From assembly GCA_021209875.1 (NCBI GenBank), contig JAGYVD010000003.1, forward strand, positions 5,270,001 through 5,334,000: a stretch of 64,000 nt of DNA. The letters run 5' to 3'. The notes beneath the pieces are model-generated. The model was not told the origin of the DNA and did no database searches. It saw only the letters and a program-made list of their open reading frames with translations. Both the position numbers and the translations under genes were made by a program. This stretch comes from Rosellinia necatrix. Its lineage: Eukaryota; Ascomycota; Sordariomycetes; Xylariales; Xylariaceae. Of this stretch, positions 24,448-37,099 are shown piece by piece (position 1 is the stretch's first letter; the number at the start of each line of letters is the position of its first letter).

Positions 24448-26356
24448 ATGTCCAACTTATTCTCCGGCATGTAAGTCGTGTGTCCCTGCATCCACGGCCG
24501 GCTCCCTTCACAATACCCTTCACCGTCCCCTTCTGGCAGCTCTTCTTCCCTTCTCCCTACACATCCAAGTCAGCAGCCTGCACCATCCCCCGGCCTGGCC
24601 CTCTGCCGGTGGCCCTGAGCCTGACCGCTTGCAATGCTGGTCCTTCCTGGCCGGGGCTGCGTACACACCGACGTATCGATGTCAATGCGCGGGTGCACAT
24701 AGTGGTTTACAGACTGCCAATGTATATTCGGGCCGGCCTGCTAGAGAGTTTGCTAGTAGAGATGGCCCTGGCATACATGGACATGGCATGCACTTCGAAC
24801 TTTAACTCAATACTCTAACTCTAAGATCTGTGGAATCTTCCTTGTTGCGCGGGGTCGTAATGCAAAGCCCAGCGGACAGTCATTCGCAAGATGTTTTGGT
24901 GAGGGGATCTGAGACATCTAGAGGCTTCCAACCACGTTACTCAACCGCCTTGCTCAACCGCCTTGCTCAACCGCCTTGCTCGGCCAAGTTGCTCATTGGC
25001 CCCTATATCCCGTGTTCTTCGCTTATCGCCCTATCACTGCCCCCCCTCCCCCCCATTCTTTATCAACAGCATCACTCAAGTTAGGTTTGCGAGGAGAGGT
25101 TCCTTGCACAATCATATCACTATTCCCAGTCCCATTCATGCGTTGAGGGGGCTACATAGTTCTCGCGACCGTCGAATCAATCACAAACGCTTCGAGGGCT
25201 TTACTGATCATCATGGCTTAGAAACGCCCGCTTCAGGGGAGCCTCTACAAGGGGCCCGGGACAGAACAGGAGCCCGAGTAGTACCAGCCAACCTGGCTCT
25301 CCCAGCGACGCTCCCCAGGGCCCTCAGGCCAGTCAGCTCTCTTCGAGTTCGGCACCAAGGATACCACCTCTCCCTACTTCTCCCCCCTTGGCTCCAAGCA
25401 TTGGTGTGGATGATGCCAATGGCAGTGTATCCAATGGAGAAGACATCCTTCATTCTTACCATCTACCCCGACCCCTACCCCTGTGGTTGAATTCTTCGTA
25501 TGCAAAGCATATCGTCAAAGGCAACTTTATGACATTGAGTGCACGACCGAAGACTGTAGAACAGGCGGAATGGATTGCTCATCAAGGTATGCTACATGAC
25601 GAAGACGGTACACTTTTACGTCAATTCTAATCGATTGAAGTTGTTGAGCACTACCGTAATCTGTGGAACTTTGTGCGGGTCATCCACGAGAAGGACGAGG
25701 ACAACAGCACAATCTGCAACCCGTCAACTTGTCCGCGGATGTCTGCTGGGGCGTGAGTATTCCTATGCAGGATGAGGTGATGACTGGCCAGTAAGTACTA
25801 ATTGTGAGCCAGGAATCATTCGTTCACCTGGTTAAACGCTAGGCGCGAGCCGGTTGAGCTCCCTGCGTACGAGTATATTACTCTCATGCAGCGTTGGATT
25901 TCGGGTAAGATTGACGACGTGGGCATTTTCCCGACCGACTCTAACGGGGTATCTTTTGCTCACAACCCCGCAATCACCACCACTCCGCTTTCACAGTTGA
26001 GTAGCCCGGGCGATAGAGACTGGGTAGGAAAGCGCAGCGGCTTCCCTGAGAATTTTGTCGAAGTTTGCCAGACTATATTCCGCCAGATGTTTCGTGTCTA
26101 CGCTCATCTGTACTGGGCCCACTTCATCGACCCTTTCTACCACCTCAACCTAGAGAAGCAACTGAACAGCTGTTTCAGCCACTTTGTCCTCACGGCTTGC
26201 GCTCTCGACATGTTGAAGCCACAGGAGCTGGAGCCCATGCAGCCCCTGATCGACCTATGGGCTGCTAACGGCACCTTTCCTCCTGGATCCAAGGCGTACG
26301 ACTATGCAAACCACCGTGTCGGAGAGCTGCTGATGCAACTATCAAATGCCGCATAA
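24448..26356 (+). CDS. mob2: MOB kinase activator, MOB2 type (Cbk1/COT-1 NDR kinase partner)
   Basis: Exons 24448..24470, 25237..25586, 25641..25752 and 25813..26356 join to 342 residues. The 23-nt first exon encodes MSNLFSG plus two bases, and exon 2 supplies a Ser/Pro/Gln-rich linker (residues about 8-85). The Mob domain starts near LPLWLNSSYAKHIVKGNFMT and includes the zinc-site Cys pair in ICNPSTCPRMSAG and the later HLYWAHF and NSCFSHFVLTA blocks, which supply the His ligands. Mob proteins bind and activate NDR/LATS kinases; the GNFMTL block is typical of the Mob2 class, which partners Cbk1/COT-1 in polar growth and septation. Intron 1 (766 nt) is unusually long for this window and carries a tandem repeat; an unseen exon there cannot be excluded. 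Moderate doubt remains between Mob2 paralogues. Confidence 0.88.
24940..24984 (+). repeat. Tandem repeat, 14-bp unit, in MOB2 intron 1
   Basis: Three to four copies of CTCAACCGCCTTG/G in a row inside the long first intron. No coding sense in frame with the gene. Confidence 0.7.
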
Positions 26357-27609
26357 GCACACTACCGGGAAGAGACGGAGACTTCCGCTACTCTGGACTA
26401 CGTTAAACCGGAGTAGTTGCGTCCCCTCATCAGATCGAACAGTTTTCAAGTCTTATGTTGATTTGGCAGAACTCGGGTTAATTGGTTCAGCATGGTCATC
26501 CTCGTTGCCACTCTAAAAAAGGTAAAATTCTCTCCTTTGGGGTGCCAGCAGGCAAGGCAGGCGTTGTATGTTGGCGTTGGATTCAAAGAGATCGGAAATT
26601 GCGACATATGAACGATAGCACGGACGGCATCAAATTAGTCAAAGATTCGTCACAAAATGTTCGGGTGAATAGATTTCATTCTAATCACAAAACCTCGACG
26701 GTCTGCAGCCTTAGTAGTTGGTGATATTAATACCCAGGGTAGGGTTCCTGAATGAACTGGGTATGGTGCTCTGTCAGCCAAGCGAGCGAGGCTATTTTTT
26801 GTCTATTTACCGCCTCTAGCAACTATTCCACTTAGAGATGAATAGAATACTTATTCTTGGGTCAGTTATATCTAGGCTGGGAAGTCGGTAGAGAACAGTG
26901 GTCTCTAAGCCTAGATATCATCACCATCCTCACATTCCGGGATCAACATTTAGTGGTAGAATATGCCGCAGGTATCGCCTGGCCGTGGCTAATCGACCTG
27001 ATATCCAACCACCACACATAACCTGCCGCCGCCGCCGCCGCCGTCGCCGCAGCTAGCGGCAAGAAACGCAGGACGAAAACCTTGAACGATTACCGCCGTG
27101 CAAACCGAAAGTAAGATTGTGCTTTTTTTTTTTTCTTCCCCGGGAGGTGTGCAGAAAGGGGTTTTTATCTGATTCGAAGAATTTTTTTTAAGGTTGAAGG
27201 CCCCTTCCGCATGCTTGCTTTGCTCCCCTTCCCTTGGATTTCCCTGCGCGGGCCGCGTGGAAAACAGGTAAAGTGGTAGGTTAGGTTAGATCTTTCTTTC
27301 CTTCCTTCCTTCCTTCCTTTCCCCCTCTACCCGCCGCTGTGTTGTATTTAGTTCCTCTGCTATCTCGTCAATTATCGAGGGAAATAAAAAAAAATAAAAA
27401 TTATTATTGTTCTTATTGTTGCCCACCCCTAGGAAGTCATCACGACCGCATCACGTATACGTACGTATGTATACATACCCACGGCTGGAGACGACACCGA
27501 TACCTACGACTCGACGTTTGCACCTCTTGGTCCCGCCTTCTGGCTGAATCTACATCCAACCCGTCAATAGAAGCCGGTATTCAGTCAACCTCTTCCTTCA
27601 TGCGTAAAC
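26357..27609. other. Intergenic region, 1.25 kb
   Basis: Lies between the MOB2-type gene and the PSI-domain gene. Holds a (GCC)n tract at 27026-27048, T runs at 27123-27134 and 27182-27189, and a TTCC/CTTT pyrimidine tract at 27291-27320 that probably belongs to the downstream promoter. No further gene seen. Confidence 0.5.
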
Positions 27610-28343
27610 ATGATGAACGGGACATTCGTTGCTCACGGCATAGCTGATGATGATGCGCATTCCATGCGTTGTTGGGCAATCCGTGACTGCCAGGGTTGTT
27701 TGGAGCAGTTGGACTGCGGCTGGTGTCCATTTGTACGTGCATCTTTCATTTGAAGCTCTGAGGTTTTCTTGTGCATGATAGTAGGCTATCATTTTTCTTT
27801 GTCTCATGACATAGCTACCTATTTTTTTTCCTGCTATAAGCTGAAGGACGGGGTTGCTTGTTTGCCTTCTTACACGAGCCCCAAGGCAACATCATCTGAC
27901 GATTACTAATGATAATCCAACTTCACGTCTAGTCTGCGACTTGTGTTTCCAACTCCTATCTGATACCGTTTCTCGCACCTGCATTCGAGGATAATGGTAT
28001 CTGCCCGGAATGGACCGAGCGATGGGAGCTTCGGACTCCGCCTCTTGGTTGTCATGTATCCACGATCACCGCTTTCACTTTCTTATCTACCGTCACATGC
28101 ACAATTCTTCTCATACTATTTGTCTGGTTGGCAATTGTTATGAAGAAAGGGATAGCTGCATTCAATACCAGACATCCCGGATGGTGGAGAATCAGCAGAT
28201 CGTGGCGTCGCCGCAAAACATTTGATAGTCTGGCAGCACAAACACGGGTGGAGTCACGCCGAGATCGAGAGCCACTTCTGTTCTGCACAGACCCCCCAGA
28301 GAGAACATATACACCAAACTCGGACGGATATTCTTACTGGTAG
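27610..28343 (+). CDS. PSI-domain membrane protein
   Basis: Exons 27610..27732 and 27933..28343 join in phase 0 (donor TTT|GTACGT, branch ACTAAT, acceptor CTAG) to 177 residues. A plexin-semaphorin-integrin-like Cys motif spans the junction: C-W-AIRDCQGCLEQLDCGWCPF, then SATCVSNSYLIPFLAPAFED, with about eight Cys. It is followed by ICPEWTERWELRTPPLGCH and a single transmembrane helix (FTFLSTVTCTILLILFVWLA, residues about 94-114), then a basic cytosolic tail (MKKGIAAFNTRHPGWWRISR...). The layout suggests lumenal or extracellular N-terminus and cytosolic C-terminus, but no signal peptide precedes the Cys region, so an upstream exon may be missing. It converges on the molybdopterin synthase gene with only 19 bp between stop codons. 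Role unknown. Confidence 0.8.
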
Positions 28344-28362
28344 CGAACAGGAGCACTCCGTA

Positions 28363-28665
28363 TCAACCGGAACTAACAGGCGGGATGATGGCCACCTCGT
28401 CTCCTTCTTGGATCACAAGACCAGGCTCTGACGCACCGTCGCCATCATTGCTAGGCACATCGACATAATTGAGATTGACGGTCACTAGGCACGAGGAGAG
28501 GATCTTGTCTTTGATGCCACTGTGTTTCCCTTCCAGACTGTCGAACAATCTGGCAATTGGGAGCGGCGCGGGGAACGTGTCATATTCTTTGGATGTGAAG
28601 GAGCTTGCACTTGCGAAGTAGAGGACGTTGAAGTGACCTGCCGGTGGTTTCGGGATAGCTCCCAT
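28363..28665 (-). CDS. cnxG: Molybdopterin synthase sulfur carrier subunit (MOCS2A / MoaD type)
   Basis: A single-exon 100-residue protein starting MGAIPKPPAGHFNVLYFASA. It has the ubiquitin-like MoaD features: the FNVLYFASASSFTSKE strand, the VTVNLNYVDV block and the C-terminal EGDEVAIIPPVSSG. The terminal Gly is the residue that gets thiocarboxylated and feeds sulfur to precursor Z during molybdenum cofactor synthesis, together with the MOCS2B/CnxH subunit. The usual Gly-Gly end is Ser-Gly here, which I recall as normal for fungi. Upstream in-frame codons exist (from 28746) but the ATG at 28665 gives the expected length. Loss would abolish nitrate reductase and other molybdoenzymes. Confidence 0.9.
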   Translation of the reverse strand: MGAIPKPPAGHFNVLYFASASSFTSKEYDTFPAPLPIARLFDSLEGKHSGIKDKILSSCLVTVNLNYVDVPSNDGDGASEPGLVIQEGDEVAIIPPVSSG

Positions 28666-31501
28666 TTCGATACACAGCGATTTCTTTGGTCTGCTATAAA
28701 ACCTGATAGAAGCGAATTGATTGTTAGCTTCCAATCCCAGAGCCAAGCGAGTGCGACTTGAATGGTCAAAGTGTGTTGGTAGTCAGAGATCTTGGTGATA
28801 AATTTGTACATCAAGTGATGATCAGGTAATACATGCTATTTTATTGCATCATCCAACGGAAGATGAAAGAGGAGGGGATTGAAGGGTATTGAGCTTACCA
28901 AAGAGTTTATTGCTGACTGGTCGACCAAGTTTTCTGAAGCTGGCTTCAAGTGGAAGAGAAGAAGCAATGGGATGGGGAGAGATAACTTTGAAGCTAGGAA
29001 GAAAATTTGGGATCCAATTTATTGGGTACCGGTGTTTTGGTGTGTCATTACTCATCAGACCCCACACTATAAGCCCGCTAGCCGTTATCCGACCAGTGAT
29101 GAATGTACCTCGGTACACTCGGTGCTATCTGCCCAGTGGGATTCACATGACATCAGAAAACCACCTACCAGAGGTACCTAGAGTACCTACAGAGTACCCA
29201 GGTATGTGCCAACTTAATCCTTGTTCCCCAAGGATTGAACTGTTCGCTGATATCACGGCGACAGGAACAACAATACAGCTGTCTGTTAGGTATTTAGGCG
29301 AGAATTGGTAATACCTAATACCGAATAAAACGTACCTATGGATCTCCCTCCCCTCTTTTCGTCCCTGCAGTAGTATAACTATGTGTTGGTGTTGTCGTAG
29401 TGTAGATCATGAGGTGGAGAGCATCTGGCCGGGTCTCAATCACAAGTTATCTGCCTAGACAGCGCCTAGATAGAGTTCCTAGCAAGCTTCTTTCTCATAT
29501 ACCTAAATGTTAGTCCCCTCGTCGGAACTAGCCCAATTTCTTCTGGCCTGTTGCCCTGATATATTCATTAGGGCTAATGCCCGTGAAATTGGCATTTGCC
29601 TGCCGCTACAGCGAAGTCTAGGACGAGATTCGGAAGCTCCAATACTTGGCCGAAAGAGTCAGGGATTTAACCTGATCAACTCCCCGGTAAATGCAGAGCA
29701 GAGTGCAGAGGGAGATGCGAGAGAGAGTTGTATGAATGCACCTGCCCTTCTCTAGTGAGAAATGATCTGCATTCGTTACACTTGTGGGAAAGCAACATCT
29801 ATCACTATCGGCGGATAGAGGCGGATTTGGCGTGTACACTGCCACTTAGATAGATATTGGTAGGTACCTACTGTCGTTACTTCTGTCATTACTTCGCATG
29901 TTGGAGAGATGGTTGGAGATGCTTTGGTGATCTGCAGGACAACGGAGTCTTTGCAGAATATTGGTTGTGGAATGCCCAATTGGTATTCTGGGCGGGATCC
30001 TGAGGTCTTTTCTTTTCCTGGTTGGTTTTCAGCTGTGTCTTGAAACAGAAAGATACGCTCACCGTTCATTACTCTCGTGGCCAAAAACTACCTACTGCGA
30101 CAAGTGGTGGCATGAAGGACGACGGATTGATGTGGGATGTGGGGGGTTGTTCGTTCGCAGGAGAAGGCACCTGTGGATGTCGGGCACTCCGGTCAGCAGC
30201 CAGTCCTGGGCAACCTCAGGCTGCTATCGACGTACATACCTACGTAGGTTAGGTACTTAGTATATGTAGGTACCTACATCATGGATGCATAGCACCCTTC
30301 CCAACTGGCCGGTGTGAAACCGGTAACTCGGGCGCTGCGCCCACTACTACCGATGTATGTATGTGAGTGATGAGGGGCCTGTGCACCAGGCTGCCAGGCA
30401 TCTTATTGCATGCTTTATATGCGTATAGGCCTCGACTCGCTCCATAACCATCGTCATACCTAATAATACTTGCAATTGTTGTGCGACCTGTGTCAAACCG
30501 CCCGGGGGGTGTTTGGCACTTACATACACAGTGCTGTGCACCATAGCGGACATTGCTTGCCCATCTCATTGGACACTATTAAGCTCACCGGAAGTTGCCC
30601 AGACCCCAGTTTAGAGAACCCCCTCCAACTTTGGCCTCCCATGATTGGCTGAAGTGGTCTAGAATTCAATCGGGCATTACGTAGTTTCATCTCGGTGGCC
30701 AGACTCAACCAAAACATTACCTCAAATCCCACTGAACAGCACTGAGGGAGCCTGCCAGGGCACTAGGAAAAAAAAAAACATTCCCAATAGGGACTAACTT
30801 TAGAGCGCCAGCCCCAGCCCAGCAGCTGTGCAGTGGGGGGACCCGAGACCCACCAGTTAGAACCCAATAGTGTAACAAGGTCAGCTAATGTGCAGCATTT
30901 CGCCGGGTGGATATCATGACGATGCTCCATTCATAGCTTGCTACTTGTTCTCAAGACGAAAAGCCGGGTCGAAAGCAAGATCCATTGCATTTGCACACAC
31001 ATTCCCGCCGGGAGCACAGCCAAGTGCCTACATGTTTTCGTCCAGTCGTTCCTGCCCTTTTTAATATTTCCCCCCCTTCTTGATCTATTTCGATCTATTT
31101 CGATCTCTTTTAGAGTTTGTTGACAGTTAGGGTAGCTCTCGCTGCGGGACACTGTCTGGCCCATGGTCCGTCACCACCGGCCTTCGCATTCTTGCTGCCA
31201 ACGTCAGACCTACACCACACCATTCCCTTATTACCTTCTCCTTTGTGACCCGGCTACCTAGCTACCCAGCTACCCAGCTACCCAGCTACTCAGCTACCCA
31301 GCTACCTACTCGGCTACTCGGCTGCCTCCACTCCGCCTGTGCATTACGTACTCGTGGTTCGAGCCCTCCATCTATACAAGAAGCGGACATAATTACAACA
31401 GACTCAATCGTATCATAGAATAGCCCCTGGTCTTCATTGTAGCCAGCACTTGATCGGCCCCTGCGACCCGGCTGCCACGGCAGCTCTGCCACTTGCGCAC
31501 C
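28666..31501. other. Intergenic region, 2.8 kb, upstream of tricalbin
   Basis: No gene seen; frames up to 140 codons lack features. TAGGTACC motifs recur (29173-29205, 29860-29872, 30240-30275). An imperfect CAGCTACCC tandem repeat lies at 31251-31325, and CGATCTATTT repeats at 31080-31110. The last few hundred bases are pyrimidine-rich, as in a fungal promoter. Confidence 0.5.
31251..31325 (+). repeat. Tandem repeat, about 10-bp unit (CAGCTACCC)
   Basis: Seven to eight imperfect units of AGCTACCC/AGCTACTC, ending in CGGCTACTCGGCTGCC. It lies 180 bp upstream of the tricalbin start codon, so it may sit in the promoter or 5' UTR. Confidence 0.75.
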
Positions 31502-34500
31502 ATGGCTACCGCCCAGCAGGCGAGTGAGCTCAAACAGCAAGGGGCAATTGAAGCTGCTCGCGATCCTGCTTCCTCTGTCACCGCCAATGACGCTCAGAAG
31601 ATGCTTGTTGAGGAGAGCAAGAATGCTGGCGTCGCCGCTTTCACATTTGACCCGGATGCAACTCCCGCGCAAAAACGAGCCCAGGCCCAAGCTGTACGTT
31701 CACCGGACCCCCCGCCCTCCTCCCAAAGTGACTCTGCTAACTAGAATGGTCTTTAATTGCAGGATATGGCAGACGACCCACGCCGCGCAAGGAAATCGAA
31801 AGGCGTGGCCCTCGTGACTGATGTAGACGATGGCACAAAAGCTGCCTACGACCTTCCTTCCCCCTCCAAAGCTGGCGTTGTAGAGCACGCCAAGGATGAA
31901 GATGGGAAGAACATACAGAACGAAGAGGAGGCCGAAGAGGAGGCCGATATGGCGGACAAGGTGGGGTGGAACCAGCGCTACGGTTGGCCTGTTGAGAGCG
32001 TCCTATCTGGGGACAGTATGCTCGATCACTCGACCTGGTTAGAGGACAGGGTGCCTGATACATTCTTTGGCGGTAAATTTTCTCCAGCGCTCTGATCTTG
32101 GGGCATCGTGTGATTACTAATTCTTACTTCTCCGGCAGATTGGTACCACAACGCGGGCGTCATTGTTTTTGCCTGTCTCTCCTCCTGGGTAGTTGCTATC
32201 CTCGGCGGTGGCTTGGGGTGGATTATCATCATCATGGCCGCTTGCTCGACATATTATCGTACCTCTAGTAGACGAGTTCGACGAAACTTCCGAGACGATG
32301 TGATTCGGGAGATGGCCTTGAAAAAGCTGGACACTGACCACGAATCTTTGGAATGGATCAATTCCTTCTTGGTCAAGTTCTGGCCAATCTACCAGCCCGT
32401 CCTCGCCGAGACCGTCATCAATGCGGTGGACCAAGTTCTAAGCTCTGCGACTCCAGCCTTTTTAGACAGTTTGAAACTCAAAACATTTACTCTCGGATCG
32501 AAGCCTCCGCGGATGGAGCACGTTAAGACGTACCCAAAGGCCGAGGACGATACTGTTTTGATGGACTGGAAGTTCAGTTTTACGCCCAATGATACGGCCG
32601 ACATGACATCCAGCCAGATCAAGAACAAAATCAACCCTAAAGTTGTTTTGGAGATTCGGATTGGCAAGGCCATGATTAGCAAAGGCCTAGATGTCATTGT
32701 CGAAGACATGGCTTTCTCCGGCATCATGCGACTTAAGATTAAGCTACAGTTTCCTTTTCCTCATATCGAGAGAGTCGAGATGTGCTTCCTAGAGCGGCCT
32801 ACTATCGACTACGTCTGCAAGCCATTGGGTGGCGAGACCTTCGGGTTCGATATCAATTTCATTCCCGGTCTCGAGCGTTTCATTCAAGAACAAATCCATG
32901 GCAACCTGGCCCCGATGATGTACGCTCCTAATGTCTTCCCGATCGAAGTTGCTAAATTGCTCGCTGGCTCTCCCGTCGATCAAGCTATTGGCGTAATTGC
33001 AGTGACACTCCACGGAGCACATGGCCTCAAGAATCCTGATAAGTTCTCTGGCAATACCGACCCTTACGCTGTGCTCACTCTAAATAAACGCGCGCCTCTT
33101 GCCCGAACGAAGACGATCGAAGACACTTCCGATCCCCGATGGAATGAAACACACTACGTCGTCGTTACCTCCTTTCACGATTCTCTCGATATCCTGGTAT
33201 ATGACTACAACGATATTCGTAAAGACAAGGAACTCGGCGTCGCATCTTTCACTCTGGACAAAATTGAAGAAGTCGGTGTATATGAAAATGAGCGGATAGA
33301 AGTGATTGCCAACGGCAAGGCTCGTGGTATCCTCAACGCTGACTTCCGTTTCTTCCCCGTCCTCGAAGAAACTACATTACCCGATGGCAAGGTCGAACCT
33401 CCACCAGAGATGAACACCGGTATCTTGCGGTATAGTATCGAGCAAGCGAAGGATCTTGATGGCACGAAGAGTCTCGTCGGATTACTCAATCCCTACGCAG
33501 TCTTGTTACTGAATGGAAAGGAAATCCACCAAACCAAGAAACTCAAGCGTACAAACAACCCCATCTGGGATAATGGCTCAAAGGAAATTCTTATTACCGA
33601 CCGAAAAAATGCCAAGCTTGGATTGGCTATCAAAGATGACCGTGACATCGCGGGTGATCAGCTGGTTGGCACCTACCAGATCAAACTGGACGACATGCTC
33701 GAAATGATGGAGAAAGGCAATGACTGGTACAACCTGTCTGGAGTTCACAAGGGGCGAGCAAAGCTCACTGCACAATGGAAGCCTGTCGCGATTTCTGGCG
33801 TTCTATCCAGTTCTGGGGGTTATCAGGCACCTATTGGTGTCATGCGTCTTCACTTTCGACGCGCATATGGTCTTCGTAATTTTGAAACTATGGGCAAATC
33901 CGACCCGTATGTTCGCGTGCTTCTGTCCGGTATTGAAAAGGGCCGAACGGTGACCCACCGTAATACCCTGGATCCTGAGTGGGATGAAGTTATCTACATA
34001 CCTATGCACTCTACCCGTGATAGGTTGACCCTAGATGTCATGGATGCTGAGAAAGTTGGGAAAGACCGTAGCTTAGGCTTAGTTGAGGTCTTCGCCGGCG
34101 ACTATATTGAACAAGACGATAATGGCGAGTGGCTAGTAAACGATCAGAAGAAGCTACAAGAGGCTGGTCTGCGCCTACACGGCAAGGGAATCGAGAAAGG
34201 CGTACTGGTCTATACCGTATCGTTCTTCCCATGCCTAAACATCGCCGATCCCGAAGACGAAGAAGGTGCCGAAGAGGACGAGTCCACTGTTGGCGCCCCT
34301 AAGGCATCACTTGATGCCCCTCGGTCATCGGAGGCCGGTAAAATATCTTCACTAGAGCGGAGCGATACGAATAACCTCTCTGCCATACCGGCATCGCCGA
34401 TTATGCCTACCTCGCCCACTTCCACCTTCAGCAGAAGATCTCGAGAGATTTCGAGGGAACCAGCAAAGATCCGTCTTGCTCCCGAAGAATTGCTCAAGTA

Positions 34501-36163
34501 CGAATCTGGATTTTTGATATTCAATCTCATCGAGGGTGAAATGCCCAAGAGTGGGACCCATATCGAGATTTTTGTGGATGATATGCTCTATCCGTCCTAT
34601 GTGTCTGGCACGGCCAAGTCACGATCCTTTAGATTCGACGAGATCGGGGATTGCTTTATCCGCGAACTCGACTTCTCAAGGCTTACTCTCAGAATCAGCG
34701 AAAAACGTGAGAAGCCCGGCGAAGAACGAGACGAGGACCACACCGTCGCTCGGTTAACCGGCAATACGCTAGAAACATTGAAACAATGTCTCGTAAGTTC
34801 AATCTTGAAGCCATACGATGACTGATACTGACCTCACCAGAACAACCCTACGGTCTTGCGGCTCAAAGACGAAGAGAATCGCACGGCCACTGTTAAAATT
34901 AGTTTAAAGTATATCCCTGTTAACATGCATCTCGATCCCAGTGAGAGCATTAACAACATGGGCAATCTTCGCGTTGACGTCTTGGATGGTAACAATTTGC
35001 CAGCTGCCGATTCCAACGGAAAGAGCGACCCGTATTGCAAATTTGAATTCAATGGCCAAGAGGTTTTCAAGTCGAAAACGCAGAAGAAGACACTGAATCC
35101 AGTTTGGAACGAGTTTTTCGAAGTGGCTGTCCCCTCCCGCACAGCTGGCAAATTCCAATGCAAAGTATACGACTATGATTTCGCAGACAAGCCTGACTTC
35201 CTAGGAGGAGCCTATATCAATCTTGAGCAGCTCGATCCGTTTCGAGCGCAGGAAGTCAAGCTCCTACTCGATGGGAAGTCTGGCTCTATCAGATTACGGC
35301 TCCTCTTCCGTCCTGATTACGTTACGCGTTCTAGATTGGGCACTGGTACCTTCTCCGGTACTTTTGGTGGCCCTGCCAAGATAGTTACCGGTGTCGTGGG
35401 CGCACCAGTCAAGGGTGGTGTCGCTGTAGCTGGCGTCGTAGGGCACGGAGTAGGCAAAGGTGCCAGTTTCATCAAACGGGGGTTCCGAGGGAAGAAGGAT
35501 GATGAGAGTAGTGGTTCCATCACCCCACCAAGCACAGCGGATATCCCCACGATCGTGACAAACGATGCGGATGCCCCCGGGCCTGGTTCAGGTATGAAAC
35601 GCTCCAGCGCAATTGTCGACGGAGACGCTCCCCCACCTGCAATATCCAATGGCTCTAGGTCTCACAACCGAACAGCCAGCATGGGCGCCACGTCGGTCTA
35701 TAGCTTGACCCCGGGTAGTGCCAGCCAGGGAACAGCGATATTTAGTATAGTATCCGCTTCCGGGTACCCCCCTTCTTCGGATGTCTATGTTTTGATTAAG
35801 CAACTGAACCCCAAAGAAAAGGTCATTGCGAAGACGAAGCACCACGAGGCACCTGGTACAGTCAATTTCGACGAGACGTTTAAACACAAGTGCTCGCCGG
35901 ACTCACAGTTCCGTATCGAAGTAAAGGGTCATCATACTTTCGGTAGTGACGATGATCTTGGCGAAGCATTGTATTTTGTGGATGAGAGTGGCACAGGCGA
36001 AAAGGATATTAAGGCAGGAAGCGGTACTGTGACGATCAAGAGCACGTTTGAACCGGCCCCAGCTCCCGAGAGCCCACGCCCGGGGACTTCTGGCGGCGGC
36101 ATAAGGCGGAGTTTTTTGAGCAAGAGGGACAATAGAAGTCGCGAGAGCACACCAAGTGTGTAG
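31502..36163 (+). CDS. Tricalbin-type ER-plasma membrane tether (SMP and multiple C2 domains)
   Basis: Exons 31502..31693, 31763..32072, 32139..34792 and 34841..36163 join to 1492 residues. The N-terminal 165 residues are polar and acidic (EEEAEEEAD). A hairpin-like hydrophobic segment (VIVFACLSSWVVAILGGGLG...IIIIM) lies at about 174-202. An SMP lipid-transfer domain follows at about 236-435 (ESLEWINSFLVKFWPIY ... NLAPMMYAPNVFPIEV). C2 domains begin near 451, 595, 733, 954 (degenerate) and 1093; a weak sixth may lie near 1349. Calcium-type Asp motifs are clear in C2-1 (NTDPYAVL, SDPRWNE), C2-3 (KSDPYVRV, DPEWDE) and C2-5 (KSDPYCKF, NPVWNE), but C2-2 has LLNPYAVL instead. Tricalbins anchor cortical ER to the plasma membrane and move lipids. 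The C-terminus is Ser/Pro/basic-rich. Confidence 0.95.
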
Positions 36164-37099
36164 GTCTCCGTAATTTAGGGGGCGTGTTTGAGGGGTAAAA
36201 AGAGGCATGTTACGACGGCGTCCGGTTCAGGGCAGGATAGGACTTGGTGTATCCCCTGGGGAACTGGCAACCGCTTGTTGGTTGACCGTTTTTCTCTACG
36301 TTCTTATTTCAGGTTTTAGTCACAATTATGTCGTAATACAACCCTCATGATTGCGAAACATGTTAATCGACCGATTGATTAAGTTTAACGTCGGTACTGA
36401 GCGTTAACACCACTTCGTATACCTCCTTAAGAGTTTTAGACGTAGCAAGCTCTATCTACAAAGCACCAGGTTTAGATATATTGCCAGATTATACCTTATG
36501 TAGGCTTAACATTTCATCACTTGTGGTCACTATGTTCTAATCTTCCAAGTTTAAGGCGTATGTCCTGTTTTTAATTACTGGGTTCTCCAGTGGTTTCAGT
36601 AGGCCCGGGCTTCTACCCTCCTCCTCTTGTGGTTTCGGGGTGTCTGCCGGGGCAGACCGTTAGGTGGTGCTACTTGCGTAGTCAATCCCTTTCCCCCCCA
36701 AGTATTTGTGGGGTTTTTTTTTTTTTTTTTTTGGCAATTTAGGTAATCGTTGCAAAGCATGCTCATCAAGCGAATGTCTTTATTCATTCCAAAACTCATG
36801 CCGAGTCGTTGTGTAATGTATCATTACTGTCATACTCTGCCCCAAGGATTAACGGTTCCATTCCCCCCTCCCCCCCTTCACGATGCTTTAATAAACAGGT
36901 AAAAAAAAAAAGGAAAAAATAGTGTATACTGAAGACGAGGACCCTTCAAGATGTCCCCTTTGAAGAATTAGAAAGATCCCCGCTGACAAAGACGACCAGT
37001 GCCGCCGCATATCTAAATGCGATGATGCCCAAAAGTCAGTAGTGAGATGGGACGACCTGTGTTATTATTTATTGAGAAAAAAAAATGGTAAAACGGCGG
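36164..37099. other. Intergenic region between tricalbin and the DUF6594 remnant
   Basis: Contains a long T run at 36714-36732, C-rich and A-rich runs at 36863-36911 and no credible gene. It should hold the tricalbin terminator. Confidence 0.5.
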
